In this document: one piece after another, positions 33,448 to 41,675 of the stretch
Numbering within the stretch: the first letter of the stretch is position 1
Layout of the letters: every line of letters begins with the position of its first letter
DNA from: Paraburkholderia rhynchosiae
GTDB taxonomy: Bacteria; Pseudomonadota; Gammaproteobacteria; Burkholderiales; Burkholderiaceae
DNA length: 64,000 nt
Reading direction: 5' to 3'
Assembly (NCBI RefSeq): GCF_002879865.1
Contig: NZ_PNXY01000007.1
Location: 62,001-126,000, forward strand
Notes under the pieces: model-generated
Told to the model about the DNA's origin: nothing
Seen by the model: the letters and a program-made list of their open reading frames with translations, nothing else
Database searches by the model: none
Made by a program: the position numbers and the translations under genes

Positions 33448-34818
33448 TCACGCAGTCGGATGAGCGTGCCCGCTGTCGCCGCTCGATCGCGGCTCGTCGT
33501 ATTCCCGCGATATGTCCTTGTTCGTGTAGTCGCCGAGTCGCGAAGCGGCGATCAGGCTGAGCACGCCGCACGCGAGCACGTAGCTCGCGATCGCATAGCC
33601 GGAATGGTAGTAAGCGAACAGCGCGGTCGCGATCAGTGGTGCGGGACCGCCCGCGATGACGGACGCCAACTGATAGCCGAGCGAAGCACCGCTGTAACGC
33701 AACCGCCCCGTGAACGATTCAGCGATCAACGCGGCTTGCGGACCGTACATCATCGAGTGCGGCACCAGCGAGAGCACGATGGCCACGAAGATCCACGTCG
33801 GATTGCGTGTGTCGACCATGGCGAAATAAAGGAAGCCGAACACGCCGGCAGCCGCGGCGCCGATCATGTACATGCGCCGTCGACCGATCACATCGGACAG
33901 ATGGCCGAACAGCGGGATCGTGCCGAATTCCAGTACCGATGCGGCGAGGACCGCCGTCAGCAGCAGATTGCGCGACACGCCCAGTGTCGTCACGCCATAC
34001 GTGAACACAAAGGCTGTGAAAATATAGAACGGCGCCTGTTCAGCCATGCGCGCAACGGCTGAAAGAAGAATGTCTTTCGGCTGACGGCGCAAGACTTCGA
34101 GCATCGGCGTCTTTTCGATTCTGCGCTCGGCCAGGAGCTTGGCGAAGATTGGCGTCTCGAGAATATTCAGCCGGATATAAAGGCCAATCGCGACGAGCAC
34201 GATACTGAGGAAGAACGGCACCCGCCAACCCCACGTGAGAAATGCATTGCCGGAAATCTCACTCATGGCCAGCACGGCCAGGTTCGCGAGGAACAGTCCC
34301 GCCGGCACGCCGAACTGCGGCCACGATGCGACGAAGCCGCGGTGCGCATTGGTGCGTGCCCATTCCATCGACATCAGTACAGAGCCGCCCCATTCGCCGC
34401 CGACGCCCACGCCCTGAATGAAGCGCAGCACGGTCAGGATGACGGCGCCCCAGATGCCGATCGACGCATAGGTCGGAACAAATGCGACGGCAAATGTAGC
34501 GAGTCCCATCAGCAAGAGCGTGACGATCAATGTGGCTTTCCGTCCGATGCGATCGCCGTAATGGCCGAAGATCGCCGCACCAACCGGTCGCGCTATGAAG
34601 CCGACTGCGTAGATGAGGAAAGCTTGAAGTGTGCCGACGAGTGGGTCCGATTGCGGAAAGTACAGCTTCGCAAATACCAGACCCGTCACCGTGCTGTAGA
34701 GGAAGAAGTCATACCATTCGATCGTCGTGCCGATCGTGCTGGCGATGACAGCGCGGCGTAACTGGCGCCGTGCATCCTCGTCCGAGAGGGGCACCGCCCC
34801 TGGCTGTGTGGCAGTCAT
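33448..34818 (-). CDS. MFS transporter, metabolite:H+ symporter (MHS) family
   Basis: The 456-residue inner-membrane protein has twelve predicted membrane segments and the MHS hallmarks: ASTIGTTIEWYDFFLYSTVT at the first segment, FIARPVGAAIFGHYGDRIGR with the GD-x-x-GR-K motif between segments 2 and 3, and FIQGVGVGGEWGGSVLMSME. The family takes up carboxylates such as citrate, shikimate or alpha-ketoglutarate with protons. The start at 34818 has AAGGGGA upstream. It stands alone, so its substrate cannot be inferred from neighbours. Confidence 0.92.
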   Translation of the reverse strand: MTATQPGAVPLSDEDARRQLRRAVIASTIGTTIEWYDFFLYSTVTGLVFAKLYFPQSDPLVGTLQAFLIYAVGFIARPVGAAIFGHYGDRIGRKATLIVTLLLMGLATFAVAFVPTYASIGIWGAVILTVLRFIQGVGVGGEWGGSVLMSMEWARTNAHRGFVASWPQFGVPAGLFLANLAVLAMSEISGNAFLTWGWRVPFFLSIVLVAIGLYIRLNILETPIFAKLLAERRIEKTPMLEVLRRQPKDILLSAVARMAEQAPFYIFTAFVFTYGVTTLGVSRNLLLTAVLAASVLEFGTIPLFGHLSDVIGRRRMYMIGAAAAGVFGFLYFAMVDTRNPTWIFVAIVLSLVPHSMMYGPQAALIAESFTGRLRYSGASLGYQLASVIAGGPAPLIATALFAYYHSGYAIASYVLACGVLSLIAASRLGDYTNKDISREYDEPRSSGDSGHAHPTA

Positions 34819-35111
34819 TTGGCATCCCCTTAAAAAGGGCGACATGTCGTATTGACCGCCAGCGCAATGAGAGGTTCCGGCGCGATTAAGCTACCCTCAC
34901 TTCTCAACAGCGCGAAAGAGCCCTTTGAGTTTGTGTGGCTGACGCGGATGATCCCGCCGCACAGACCACGACTGACAGTCATATTGATCACACGAATAGA
35001 CGTCGCCATCGTGGCCAGTAGTGAGGGGCCTTGCCGTGGACCTCGACGCGGCGTCCCTTTTTTGAGGCCGTGGGAGCCACGCCGTGCGGTCGGCGCGCCT
35101 GCGGTGAGGGA
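34819..35111. other. intergenic region between the MHS transporter and the EPS-2 locus
   Basis: About 290 bases contain the transporter's upstream region and the end of EPS-2. I see no gene and no clear terminator after the flippase. Confidence 0.4.
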
Positions 35112-36461
35112 TCAATCCCTTTCGGTGGCCATCTCGTGCCGGAGCTTTTGCCTTTGCGTCTGCCTGTCCATCTGCGTCTGCGCGCGCACCGCGATCTGAC
35201 CGTGATTGATTCTGTTCGAAACGCGGTACACGCCGACAAGCATGAACAACTCCGTCGCAGCGACCGAGCAAGCTGTTCCAACACCACCCCACAGATAAAT
35301 GCACACCGGCGCCTGCACCAGATGAAACACCGCGCCGTAGACGTAAATTCTCTTGAGCAACGATTGATTGCCTGACGCAATGATGGTGAGCATCACTTGC
35401 GTCGTCGTCATTCCAACGATTGCCGGTACGAAAACGAGGATACGTAAAATGCGGAATGTCTCGCCGAACGCCTCACCGAGAAACCTGCCGACGAACCACT
35501 CGCCGAGCGCCGAAAATCCCACCAGAATCAAAATCGCCGAGGCGGCAAAGGCGAGCGTGAATCGGCGATTGATCTTGTGAATGTAGTCGCGCTCGCCCCT
35601 CTCGAATGCGATGCAAATCTTCGGGAAGAAGGCCTGAATTGCGGGAGCAGTGCACGCGCGCAGTGCGTTAGTCAGCCGCTCCGCCGCCACGTAATAGCCG
35701 ACCGCGCCCGGACCGCTGATCATCCGCAGCAGGATCACGTTCGCGTACACGTATACCGACGTGAGCGCCGAACTGAGAAAGATGTGATACGCGTCTCTGG
35801 CCTCGGCCAGTACATCCGACAAACCGATCTTGACGTTCAGCCGGATTTCGCGCTTCAAGATCAGCGTGATCGTGAGAATCAGGCCGCAGATGAAGGTCGG
35901 CGCATATTGCAAGGAAGCCGCCAGCATCACGTCGTCGCGGCTCTTTACGAACAGGAATAGCGGAATCAGCATGCCGACTCGCGTGAGCAGCAAGGTCGCA
36001 GCCAACGCCGGCAGTCGCTGCGACCCTTCGTAAAAACAGGCCGGCGTAATGACGCCGCCCCATATCATCAGCGAGCCCAGCAGCGTGGCGCCCCGCTCGG
36101 CGGGCGACATGTATCCGGCAAACGACCACGCGACCAGCAACCCCGAACAGAGCGTGGCAAGGATCGCCTTGCCGATCGTGGTCGACCAGTAGATGCGGTT
36201 CACGACCTCCGGCTGATCGAGATGAACCGCCACCTTGCGCGCGCTGCTCAGCCCGAACCCGAAGTCGACCACGACCAGCAGAATTTGTGCAATAGACTGC
36301 GCATAGCCGATCACGCCGAGTCCGGCCGGGCCAAGCACATGCGACAGATACGGTAACGTGATCAACGGCAGTACATAGTTCAGTGCGTAAACCGAGTACA
36401 GAGCAATGATTACGTTTCTCGTCGACCCGATTCGTCGCGGTTCCGGTTGCTCGTCACTCAT
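35112..36461 (-). CDS. wzx: Wzx-type polysaccharide flippase (EPS-2)
   Basis: The 449-residue protein has about twelve membrane segments and a clear PF01943-like start: NVIIALYSVYALNYVLPLIT followed by LPYLSHVLGPAGLGVIGYAQ, and later SAARK-like SSARKVAVHLDQ. It should flip the lipid-linked EPS-2 repeat unit. A polar C-terminal tail (QTQMDRQTQRQKLRHEMATE) follows the last segment. It is the last gene of the EPS-2 minus-strand series, 47 bases after the beta-helix gene. It is not closely similar to the EPS-1 flippase, so the two loci probably have different substrates. Confidence 0.92.
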   Translation of the reverse strand: MSDEQPEPRRIGSTRNVIIALYSVYALNYVLPLITLPYLSHVLGPAGLGVIGYAQSIAQILLVVVDFGFGLSSARKVAVHLDQPEVVNRIYWSTTIGKAILATLCSGLLVAWSFAGYMSPAERGATLLGSLMIWGGVITPACFYEGSQRLPALAATLLLTRVGMLIPLFLFVKSRDDVMLAASLQYAPTFICGLILTITLILKREIRLNVKIGLSDVLAEARDAYHIFLSSALTSVYVYANVILLRMISGPGAVGYYVAAERLTNALRACTAPAIQAFFPKICIAFERGERDYIHKINRRFTLAFAASAILILVGFSALGEWFVGRFLGEAFGETFRILRILVFVPAIVGMTTTQVMLTIIASGNQSLLKRIYVYGAVFHLVQAPVCIYLWGGVGTACSVAATELFMLVGVYRVSNRINHGQIAVRAQTQMDRQTQRQKLRHEMATERD

Positions 36462-36508
36462 ATCCGTTCCGATGATTTCATATCAGCCCGCATGCGGCGC
36501 ATCGCGCC

Positions 36509-38236
36509 TCAAGTAGAAAAAATCGAACAGGACACGAAGCAAGGCTCTGTCAGAACGATGTCGATCCGGTTATAGCGATCGTCCGCGGGATTCGCGCCGA
36601 ACACAGCGCCTTTCACCGCATTGCCGATCAGGTTGTTGACGATCGTCTGGTAGCCGGCGTCGGCCGCATCGGTGGCGAAAAGAATCTCAGCCAGTTGCGC
36701 GTGACCTTCGATGGCGGCTCTCACCAGCACGCGGCCGGAAGAACCGCGCAGCACGTTGACGGTGGTCCGCGTCGTCTTCGGAGAAACCACCTGGTCGCCA
36801 CAGTGCAGCGCCGAGGCCACGCCACCGCGCTCGAATGCGACGCCCAGATTGAGACTGCGGACCAGATTGGTATCCTTGCCGCCAGCAAACGAACCGCCGC
36901 CGGGGTAAGCCTTATTGAAGCCAGCAATCGAATCGCCCGAACGGTCGCCAAAATTGCCATGAATCGCGATACCGTCGAGCGGCGTGCTGCCCGACGCCGT
37001 CGAACTGCCATAGACGAATTGCGGGCCGTCGCAACCGTCGTTATCGTCATCCCGGCCATGCCGGAAGCGGTTGCCGACGATCGTCGCGCCCTGCTGATAA
37101 TCGAGCTGGATGTGACAGCTCTGCCCGGCCGGCACTTCGACATACGAAGGGTGCGTTGGCTTCGAGAACTTCCAGCGGCCCAGCGACCCGTCGCCACCGC
37201 AGCCATTCCTGGAAAAGTAGTTGCCGCTCACCACTTTTCCCCAGTTGCCGCTCCTCATGCAGACCCCGGCGCAGCCATTGCGGTCGAGCACTGCGCCGAC
37301 GATCAGCGATTCGGCCCCGAGAATGACGCCGTAACGCGCGTTCCATTCCCATCGTCCACCAATTACCTGCCAGAAGTTGTCGACCAGATCCGCACCGGCC
37401 GTATGGCAGAACATGCCGATGCAATTGATCAGCGACCCGTCGGTGTGGCCAGCGGAATGGAAACCGCGGTCGCACATGTATGCGTAGCAACGCTCAAGGG
37501 TCGACGTCACATTCAACTCGAAGCCCGTGTGCGGCAGTCCCACGACCGTGCAATGACGCGCGCCACTCGTTTTTCCAAAGCGTATTCCGACCGGCGTATT
37601 GCCAGTGTGCGCCGGGTAATTGGCCAGGTAGTAGATCGCGAGCGCGTACTTCGCGGGCCGCACCTGCAGATACTCGACGCTGCATGCCTCCCCCAGCGTC
37701 AGCACCGCCGACATATGACCGCCGGCATCCTGCCTCTCCAGCACCGTCGCAGCGCCCGGAAGATCGCTGATCACGGAATATTCGCCGCCGCCGTCGCCGC
37801 GCAATTTGGAACCTGCCGCCGTGGTCAATTCGCCCGTGTACCGCCATATGCCGCGCGGGAGATACAAGCCGCGCGCGCCGCTCGCGCAGGCCGCCCTGAG
37901 ATCGGCACCGCAATCGTAGGTGCATGTGCCGCTCTGGATCGCCGCGATCTTGCGCGGATCGACAAACCGGGCGACGCTTATTTCCTCGCCCGCCGCAATA
38001 TCGCTAATCGTCTTCAGATAGCTGGGCGTAGCCCGTTCCGCAAGCGGATGCTCCTGCCCAGGCGCCGCGGCCTGCGCAATTTTTCCGTCGTGCATCGTGC
38101 TCGCGCCCGCGAGCGTCTCCTGCTCGTGAGGCGTGCGGCCCGATGCACGCACGAGGCGAAGTTCGGCGACTGTTGCGCCGGCCCCGGCCAGGCCGCCGAG
38201 CAGGAACGTCTTGATCGCCTGACGCCGGGTATTCAT
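36509..38236 (-). CDS. exported right-handed beta-helix protein (pectate-lyase-like fold, EPS-2)
   Basis: The 575-residue protein begins with a Tat-like signal (MNTRRQAIKTFLLGGLAGAG). After a linker it shows the pectate lyase superfamily entry CGADLRAACASGARGLYLPR, then GIWRYTGELTTAAGSKLRGD, and many short beta-helix turns such as CTVVGLPHTGFELNVTS, RGFHSAGHTDGSLINCIG and GVVLDRNG-like stretches. A later region has DDDNDGCDGPQFVYG, which could bind calcium. Proteins of this fold in polysaccharide loci are lyases, hydrolases or C5-epimerases, which would modify EPS-2 in the periplasm; sequence alone does not decide. It lies between the GT2 and flippase genes. Confidence 0.8.
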   Translation of the reverse strand: MNTRRQAIKTFLLGGLAGAGATVAELRLVRASGRTPHEQETLAGASTMHDGKIAQAAAPGQEHPLAERATPSYLKTISDIAAGEEISVARFVDPRKIAAIQSGTCTYDCGADLRAACASGARGLYLPRGIWRYTGELTTAAGSKLRGDGGGEYSVISDLPGAATVLERQDAGGHMSAVLTLGEACSVEYLQVRPAKYALAIYYLANYPAHTGNTPVGIRFGKTSGARHCTVVGLPHTGFELNVTSTLERCYAYMCDRGFHSAGHTDGSLINCIGMFCHTAGADLVDNFWQVIGGRWEWNARYGVILGAESLIVGAVLDRNGCAGVCMRSGNWGKVVSGNYFSRNGCGGDGSLGRWKFSKPTHPSYVEVPAGQSCHIQLDYQQGATIVGNRFRHGRDDDNDGCDGPQFVYGSSTASGSTPLDGIAIHGNFGDRSGDSIAGFNKAYPGGGSFAGGKDTNLVRSLNLGVAFERGGVASALHCGDQVVSPKTTRTTVNVLRGSSGRVLVRAAIEGHAQLAEILFATDAADAGYQTIVNNLIGNAVKGAVFGANPADDRYNRIDIVLTEPCFVSCSIFST

Positions 38237-38284
38237 CCTATCGCCCCCTCATTGAGTTCCCCTTCTGCTCACACGCAATGTTCG

Positions 38285-39178
38285 TCACTCCGCCGTCTGC
38301 GGCTGCTCCGACGCGGCATGCGCAGCGAGCATCATCGGCTGCGGCTTGGCCCCGCGTATCAGGCCCGCCACGCCGGGCGGTCTGAATAGCGGCACGCGGT
38401 ACTTGCGGCTGAATCGCCAGAGGCTATTCATGTGACGGCGCGCGGCCTTGCTCAGCAACCCCGATGCAGACTCGCGCTGATGCTCATGCGTGAGCCTTGC
38501 GCCTGGCACGCACAGCACGCGATAACCGGCCTGCCATATGCGCGCACAGAAGTCGACGTCTTCCATATAAAGGAAGAAATGCTCGTCCATTCCGCCCAGG
38601 TCTCCGTATAGGCTGCGGCGCACCACAAAGCCCGTCCCCAACACCCACTCCGCTTCGAACGGCGTGCCCGCCCCCCACGCTTCGCGCATCATGTGATCGT
38701 CGATGCGCCGCTTGAACGCCTCCAGCCGACCCAGCGGCGAGCGTCTCCCGAGGATGTCGAGCAACGAATAGAAACGCCGCGCCGAGAACTGCCTTTCGCC
38801 ATCGGGATAGATCAGATCGAGACCGACGAGTCCCACGTCAACCTCGTCTCTCAACAAGGTCACGACGTTTTCCAGCGATGCATCGACAAAATACGTGTCG
38901 GGGTTCAGCACGAGAACCAGGTCTCTCAAGCACCCTACCATGCCGAAATTTACACCTGCCGCAAAACCGCGATTGATCGAAGTCCTCACGAGGCGAATCC
39001 CGCCAGGCAGCGTCAGTTTCAAATGCGAGAATGAATTGTCCGTGGAGGCGTTATCCACCACGACAATGTCCTCGTGGTGAGCAATCGACGAATCAAGCAC
39101 GGATTGCACGCAATTGCGCACCAGTTTCGGTGTGTTGTAATTGACGATGACCACGCTAAACATTCCTATCAAGCTCAT
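38285..39178 (-). CDS. GT2-family glycosyltransferase, rhamnosyltransferase-like (EPS-2)
   Basis: The 297-residue protein has a GT-A fold: FSVVIVNYNTPKLVRNCVQS, DIVVVDNASTDNS, GFAAGVNFGM, the DXD-like LVLNPDT, and EAEWVLGTGFVVRRSLYGDL followed by GGMDEHFFLYMEDVDFCARI with the ED motif. This pattern is typical of rhamnosyl- and related transferases. The start at 39178 follows AGGAGAAGGGA; MFS five codons on is an alternative. The sugar is not predictable. It lies between the polymerase gene and the beta-helix gene. Confidence 0.92.
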   Translation of the reverse strand: MSLIGMFSVVIVNYNTPKLVRNCVQSVLDSSIAHHEDIVVVDNASTDNSFSHLKLTLPGGIRLVRTSINRGFAAGVNFGMVGCLRDLVLVLNPDTYFVDASLENVVTLLRDEVDVGLVGLDLIYPDGERQFSARRFYSLLDILGRRSPLGRLEAFKRRIDDHMMREAWGAGTPFEAEWVLGTGFVVRRSLYGDLGGMDEHFFLYMEDVDFCARIWQAGYRVLCVPGARLTHEHQRESASGLLSKAARRHMNSLWRFSRKYRVPLFRPPGVAGLIRGAKPQPMMLAAHAASEQPQTAE

Positions 39179-39311
39179 TCCCTTCTCCTGCAAGGCATCA
39201 GGCCCTCGTGGAATTGCCCCCGGTGAAACTGAGCTTTCTTTTCTTTGGCAAGTGCCGCACCGACGCACGGCAGTCCATCTGTTCAAGCAAACCAGTCAAC
39301 GCGCACCGTCC

Positions 39312-40511
39312 CTATGTTCGGCGCGGCTCGTCCACCGCATCGAATACGGGAAGCGTCATCAGAACGAATACGAACGGAATCACTTCTATCGATTGATAGA
39401 AAAGCGATTGAAATAGCGCGGCCAGCACGCAGAGCGCTATCTTGCTGCGCCTACTGACCAGCTTCGTCACGGAGATCAGCAGGCCGAAGTAAAAGATCGT
39501 GCCGAGCACGCCAACGTTTAGCACCTGCTGAAGCAGGCTCGATTCGACGATCCCGAATTCGTTCTTGACGGAATCCGATGCGGCGTTCGTGACGAGCCCG
39601 AAATACGAACCGGCAATCGCATTGACAGGCAACGCCAGGGCCACTGCCTTGTCCCACGCCTCGGTGCGGCCGTCGTTGCCGTCCGACTGCAGATTGGCCG
39701 CGCCGATCATTCTGTCGGTGCCGACGCTTGTGACGCTGTTGCCTCCGTCGCCGCCAGCACCACCCAGCACAAGGATTGCCATGCAGGCCGCCAATCCGGC
39801 GATGATCAGTTTCGCATTCCTTGTCAAAAACCGGATCGGCTCCTGGATGAACGCGAGAGCAAACATGCCCATGATGATCAGCATCCCGCTTCGGGACAAT
39901 GCCGAAAAGATGCATGCAGTCAGTACGGCGCAGGCAAGCCCTGACATTACCTTCTTGTGCACCAGGTAACGTGCGCCGCACAACGACGCGACGATCGACA
40001 CGAAAAGCGGGTAATGCAGATAGCTGCCCGTCAGCGATGGCACACGCAGGTTATCGAACCCGTATGTCGTGCCGGGCAGATCGATGGGGAAGCTTCCACG
40101 CTGCTGCGCGACGGCAATACCCGCCTCTATCAGCGCGATCAGCACGACGCCCGCATACGCCACGTTGGGTCGGATAAAGCGCTTCCGATAATTGGAAACG
40201 GAATAGAAATAGACAAAGATCGTGAAGACGAACACGAACAGATAAGTGAAACCGAACTGGCCTGTTTGCGCAAGCGTGACCACGATGGACAGGACCACCG
40301 TGAAGACAATGCCGAGAATGCACCCGAGCGGCCATGTCCCCTCGCGGCGGAAGTAAGCGGCCAGTGCCGACGGCGACACGAAGCAGATAAGCAGCACGAC
40401 GATGCCGCCGACCTGGATCAGATAGGCGGCATCCTTGCCAATGACAAACTCAAGCACGCCGCGACTCGAGCAGAGGATGACAGCGAGCAGGTAAGCGATG
40501 GTCGCGACCAT
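39312..40511 (-). CDS. O-antigen ligase/Wzy-type polymerase (EPS-2)
   Basis: The 399-residue protein has about eleven membrane segments and one large periplasmic loop between them (from about residue 240, DGGNSVTSVGTDRMIGAANL to SYFGLVTNAASDSV). RTEAWDKAVALA in this loop matches the R-x-x-x-W feature of the Wzy/WaaL family (PF04932). Because the locus also has Wzx and Wzc, polymerase is the likely role. It starts 7 bases after the stop of the upstream glycosyltransferase, so it is co-transcribed. Upstream GAAG is a weak ribosome site. Confidence 0.85.
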   Translation of the reverse strand: MVATIAYLLAVILCSSRGVLEFVIGKDAAYLIQVGGIVVLLICFVSPSALAAYFRREGTWPLGCILGIVFTVVLSIVVTLAQTGQFGFTYLFVFVFTIFVYFYSVSNYRKRFIRPNVAYAGVVLIALIEAGIAVAQQRGSFPIDLPGTTYGFDNLRVPSLTGSYLHYPLFVSIVASLCGARYLVHKKVMSGLACAVLTACIFSALSRSGMLIIMGMFALAFIQEPIRFLTRNAKLIIAGLAACMAILVLGGAGGDGGNSVTSVGTDRMIGAANLQSDGNDGRTEAWDKAVALALPVNAIAGSYFGLVTNAASDSVKNEFGIVESSLLQQVLNVGVLGTIFYFGLLISVTKLVSRRSKIALCVLAALFQSLFYQSIEVIPFVFVLMTLPVFDAVDEPRRT

Positions 40512-40518
40512 TTTTTCT

Positions 40519-41619
40519 TCACGCCGGACATGCCACGGAGGCAGCGACGTTCGGCGCGTCTCCGAGGTAGATTCGCTCGATAACGCCCGCGAACTCTTCG
40601 ATCTCGCAGATCTTGAGCAACGTCCCGTCGTGATCCACGCCTTCCGCGCCCAGCGGCGTCGACACGACGGGCACTTGCGCGGCCAGCATTTCCAGCGTCT
40701 TCAGCTTGACGCCGGCGCCCGAGAGCAGCGGCACCACGCCGAGATCGGCGGCTTCAAAGTATTTGCTCGGGTTGTCCACGAAACCGGTGACGCAGATGTC
40801 GTCGCTATTGAGACGCTTCACGCGATCGCTCGGGTCCGAACCCACCACGAACAACTTGAGCGCAAGCCCGCGGCGACGTAGCGGTAGAAACGTCGACTGG
40901 ACGAAGTTGATCAGCGCCTCTTCGTTCTCACGGCGCTGCATCGCGCCCCAGAACAACAGATTGCCCTTCTTTACGGTGTCCTTTGAGCGCCGCACCTCTT
41001 TCACAAAAGCCGGCAACACGATCGGCACGACCTGCAGTTCGCCGACGCCGGGATAGAGTCCCTGAATCAGTTGCGCATCTTTGTTCGAGAGCACCAGTAC
41101 CTTGTCCGCGAGTTTCAGCAGTTGTTGTTCGATCTCGAACGTCTGCCGTGCGAACAGCCGCCCCTCCACGCTCCTGATCCTGAGCACGACCTGAATCTGC
41201 ACGTCATGCACACTCATCACGAGCTTGATGGCGTTGCCGAAGCGGCGCCGCAAAGCGCGCGCGTAAACGAAGCACTGCGAGAACTCCAGCCGCACCTCGT
41301 CATAGCGATTGCGCTCGACCAGTTCGCCGATAAATTCCCCGATCGACTTCTTATATCTCGTGAAAAGACGTGGCGAGAACTTCAACGGATTCGCGATGAA
41401 TGACGCAAGCATGTCGAACCGGCTCACGTACTTGATATAGACGCGGCCCACGTTCGCCCGGAACTCGATGTCTTTCTCGTCGACCGGCACGCGTGAAATG
41501 ATCAACACGTCGACTTCCGATTCCGCGCACAGCTTGGCGAGGTAATCGAACGCGAGACGATGCCCAGCTTGCGGCGCGTTTTTCTGAGGCAGAAAAGGCG
41601 TGACAAATAGCTGTTTCAT
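40519..41619 (-). CDS. GT4-like glycosyltransferase (EPS-2)
   Basis: The 366-residue GT-B protein starts MKQLFVTPFLPQKNAPQAGH, with the acceptor half containing RLEFSQCFVYARALRR and VMSVHDVQIQVVLRIRS. The donor half has NLLFWGAMQRRENEEALINF, KLFVVGSDPSDRVKRL and FEAADLGVVPLLSGAGVKLK followed by TLEMLAAQVPVVSTPLGAEG, where GVKLKTLE takes the place of the E-x7-E motif. This is typical of the Glyco_trans_1_4 group. The start at 41619 follows the end of wzc by 56 bases. Donor unknown. Confidence 0.9.
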   Translation of the reverse strand: MKQLFVTPFLPQKNAPQAGHRLAFDYLAKLCAESEVDVLIISRVPVDEKDIEFRANVGRVYIKYVSRFDMLASFIANPLKFSPRLFTRYKKSIGEFIGELVERNRYDEVRLEFSQCFVYARALRRRFGNAIKLVMSVHDVQIQVVLRIRSVEGRLFARQTFEIEQQLLKLADKVLVLSNKDAQLIQGLYPGVGELQVVPIVLPAFVKEVRRSKDTVKKGNLLFWGAMQRRENEEALINFVQSTFLPLRRRGLALKLFVVGSDPSDRVKRLNSDDICVTGFVDNPSKYFEAADLGVVPLLSGAGVKLKTLEMLAAQVPVVSTPLGAEGVDHDGTLLKICEIEEFAGVIERIYLGDAPNVAASVACPA

Positions 41620-41675
41620 CCGGTCAGCTCCTTCAGTCCTGGCGCATCGGGAGGCAACGAGCGCGTTGCCCTGTT

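Noticed and set aside
36695..38389. 564-residue open frame opposite the beta-helix gene
   Set aside because: Antisense shadow caused by GC-rich codon bias; no domain or signal is visible, while the opposite strand encodes a clear exported protein. The same applies to the 537-residue frame opposite the monooxygenase (51709-53322) and the 359-residue frame opposite wzc (5962-7041).
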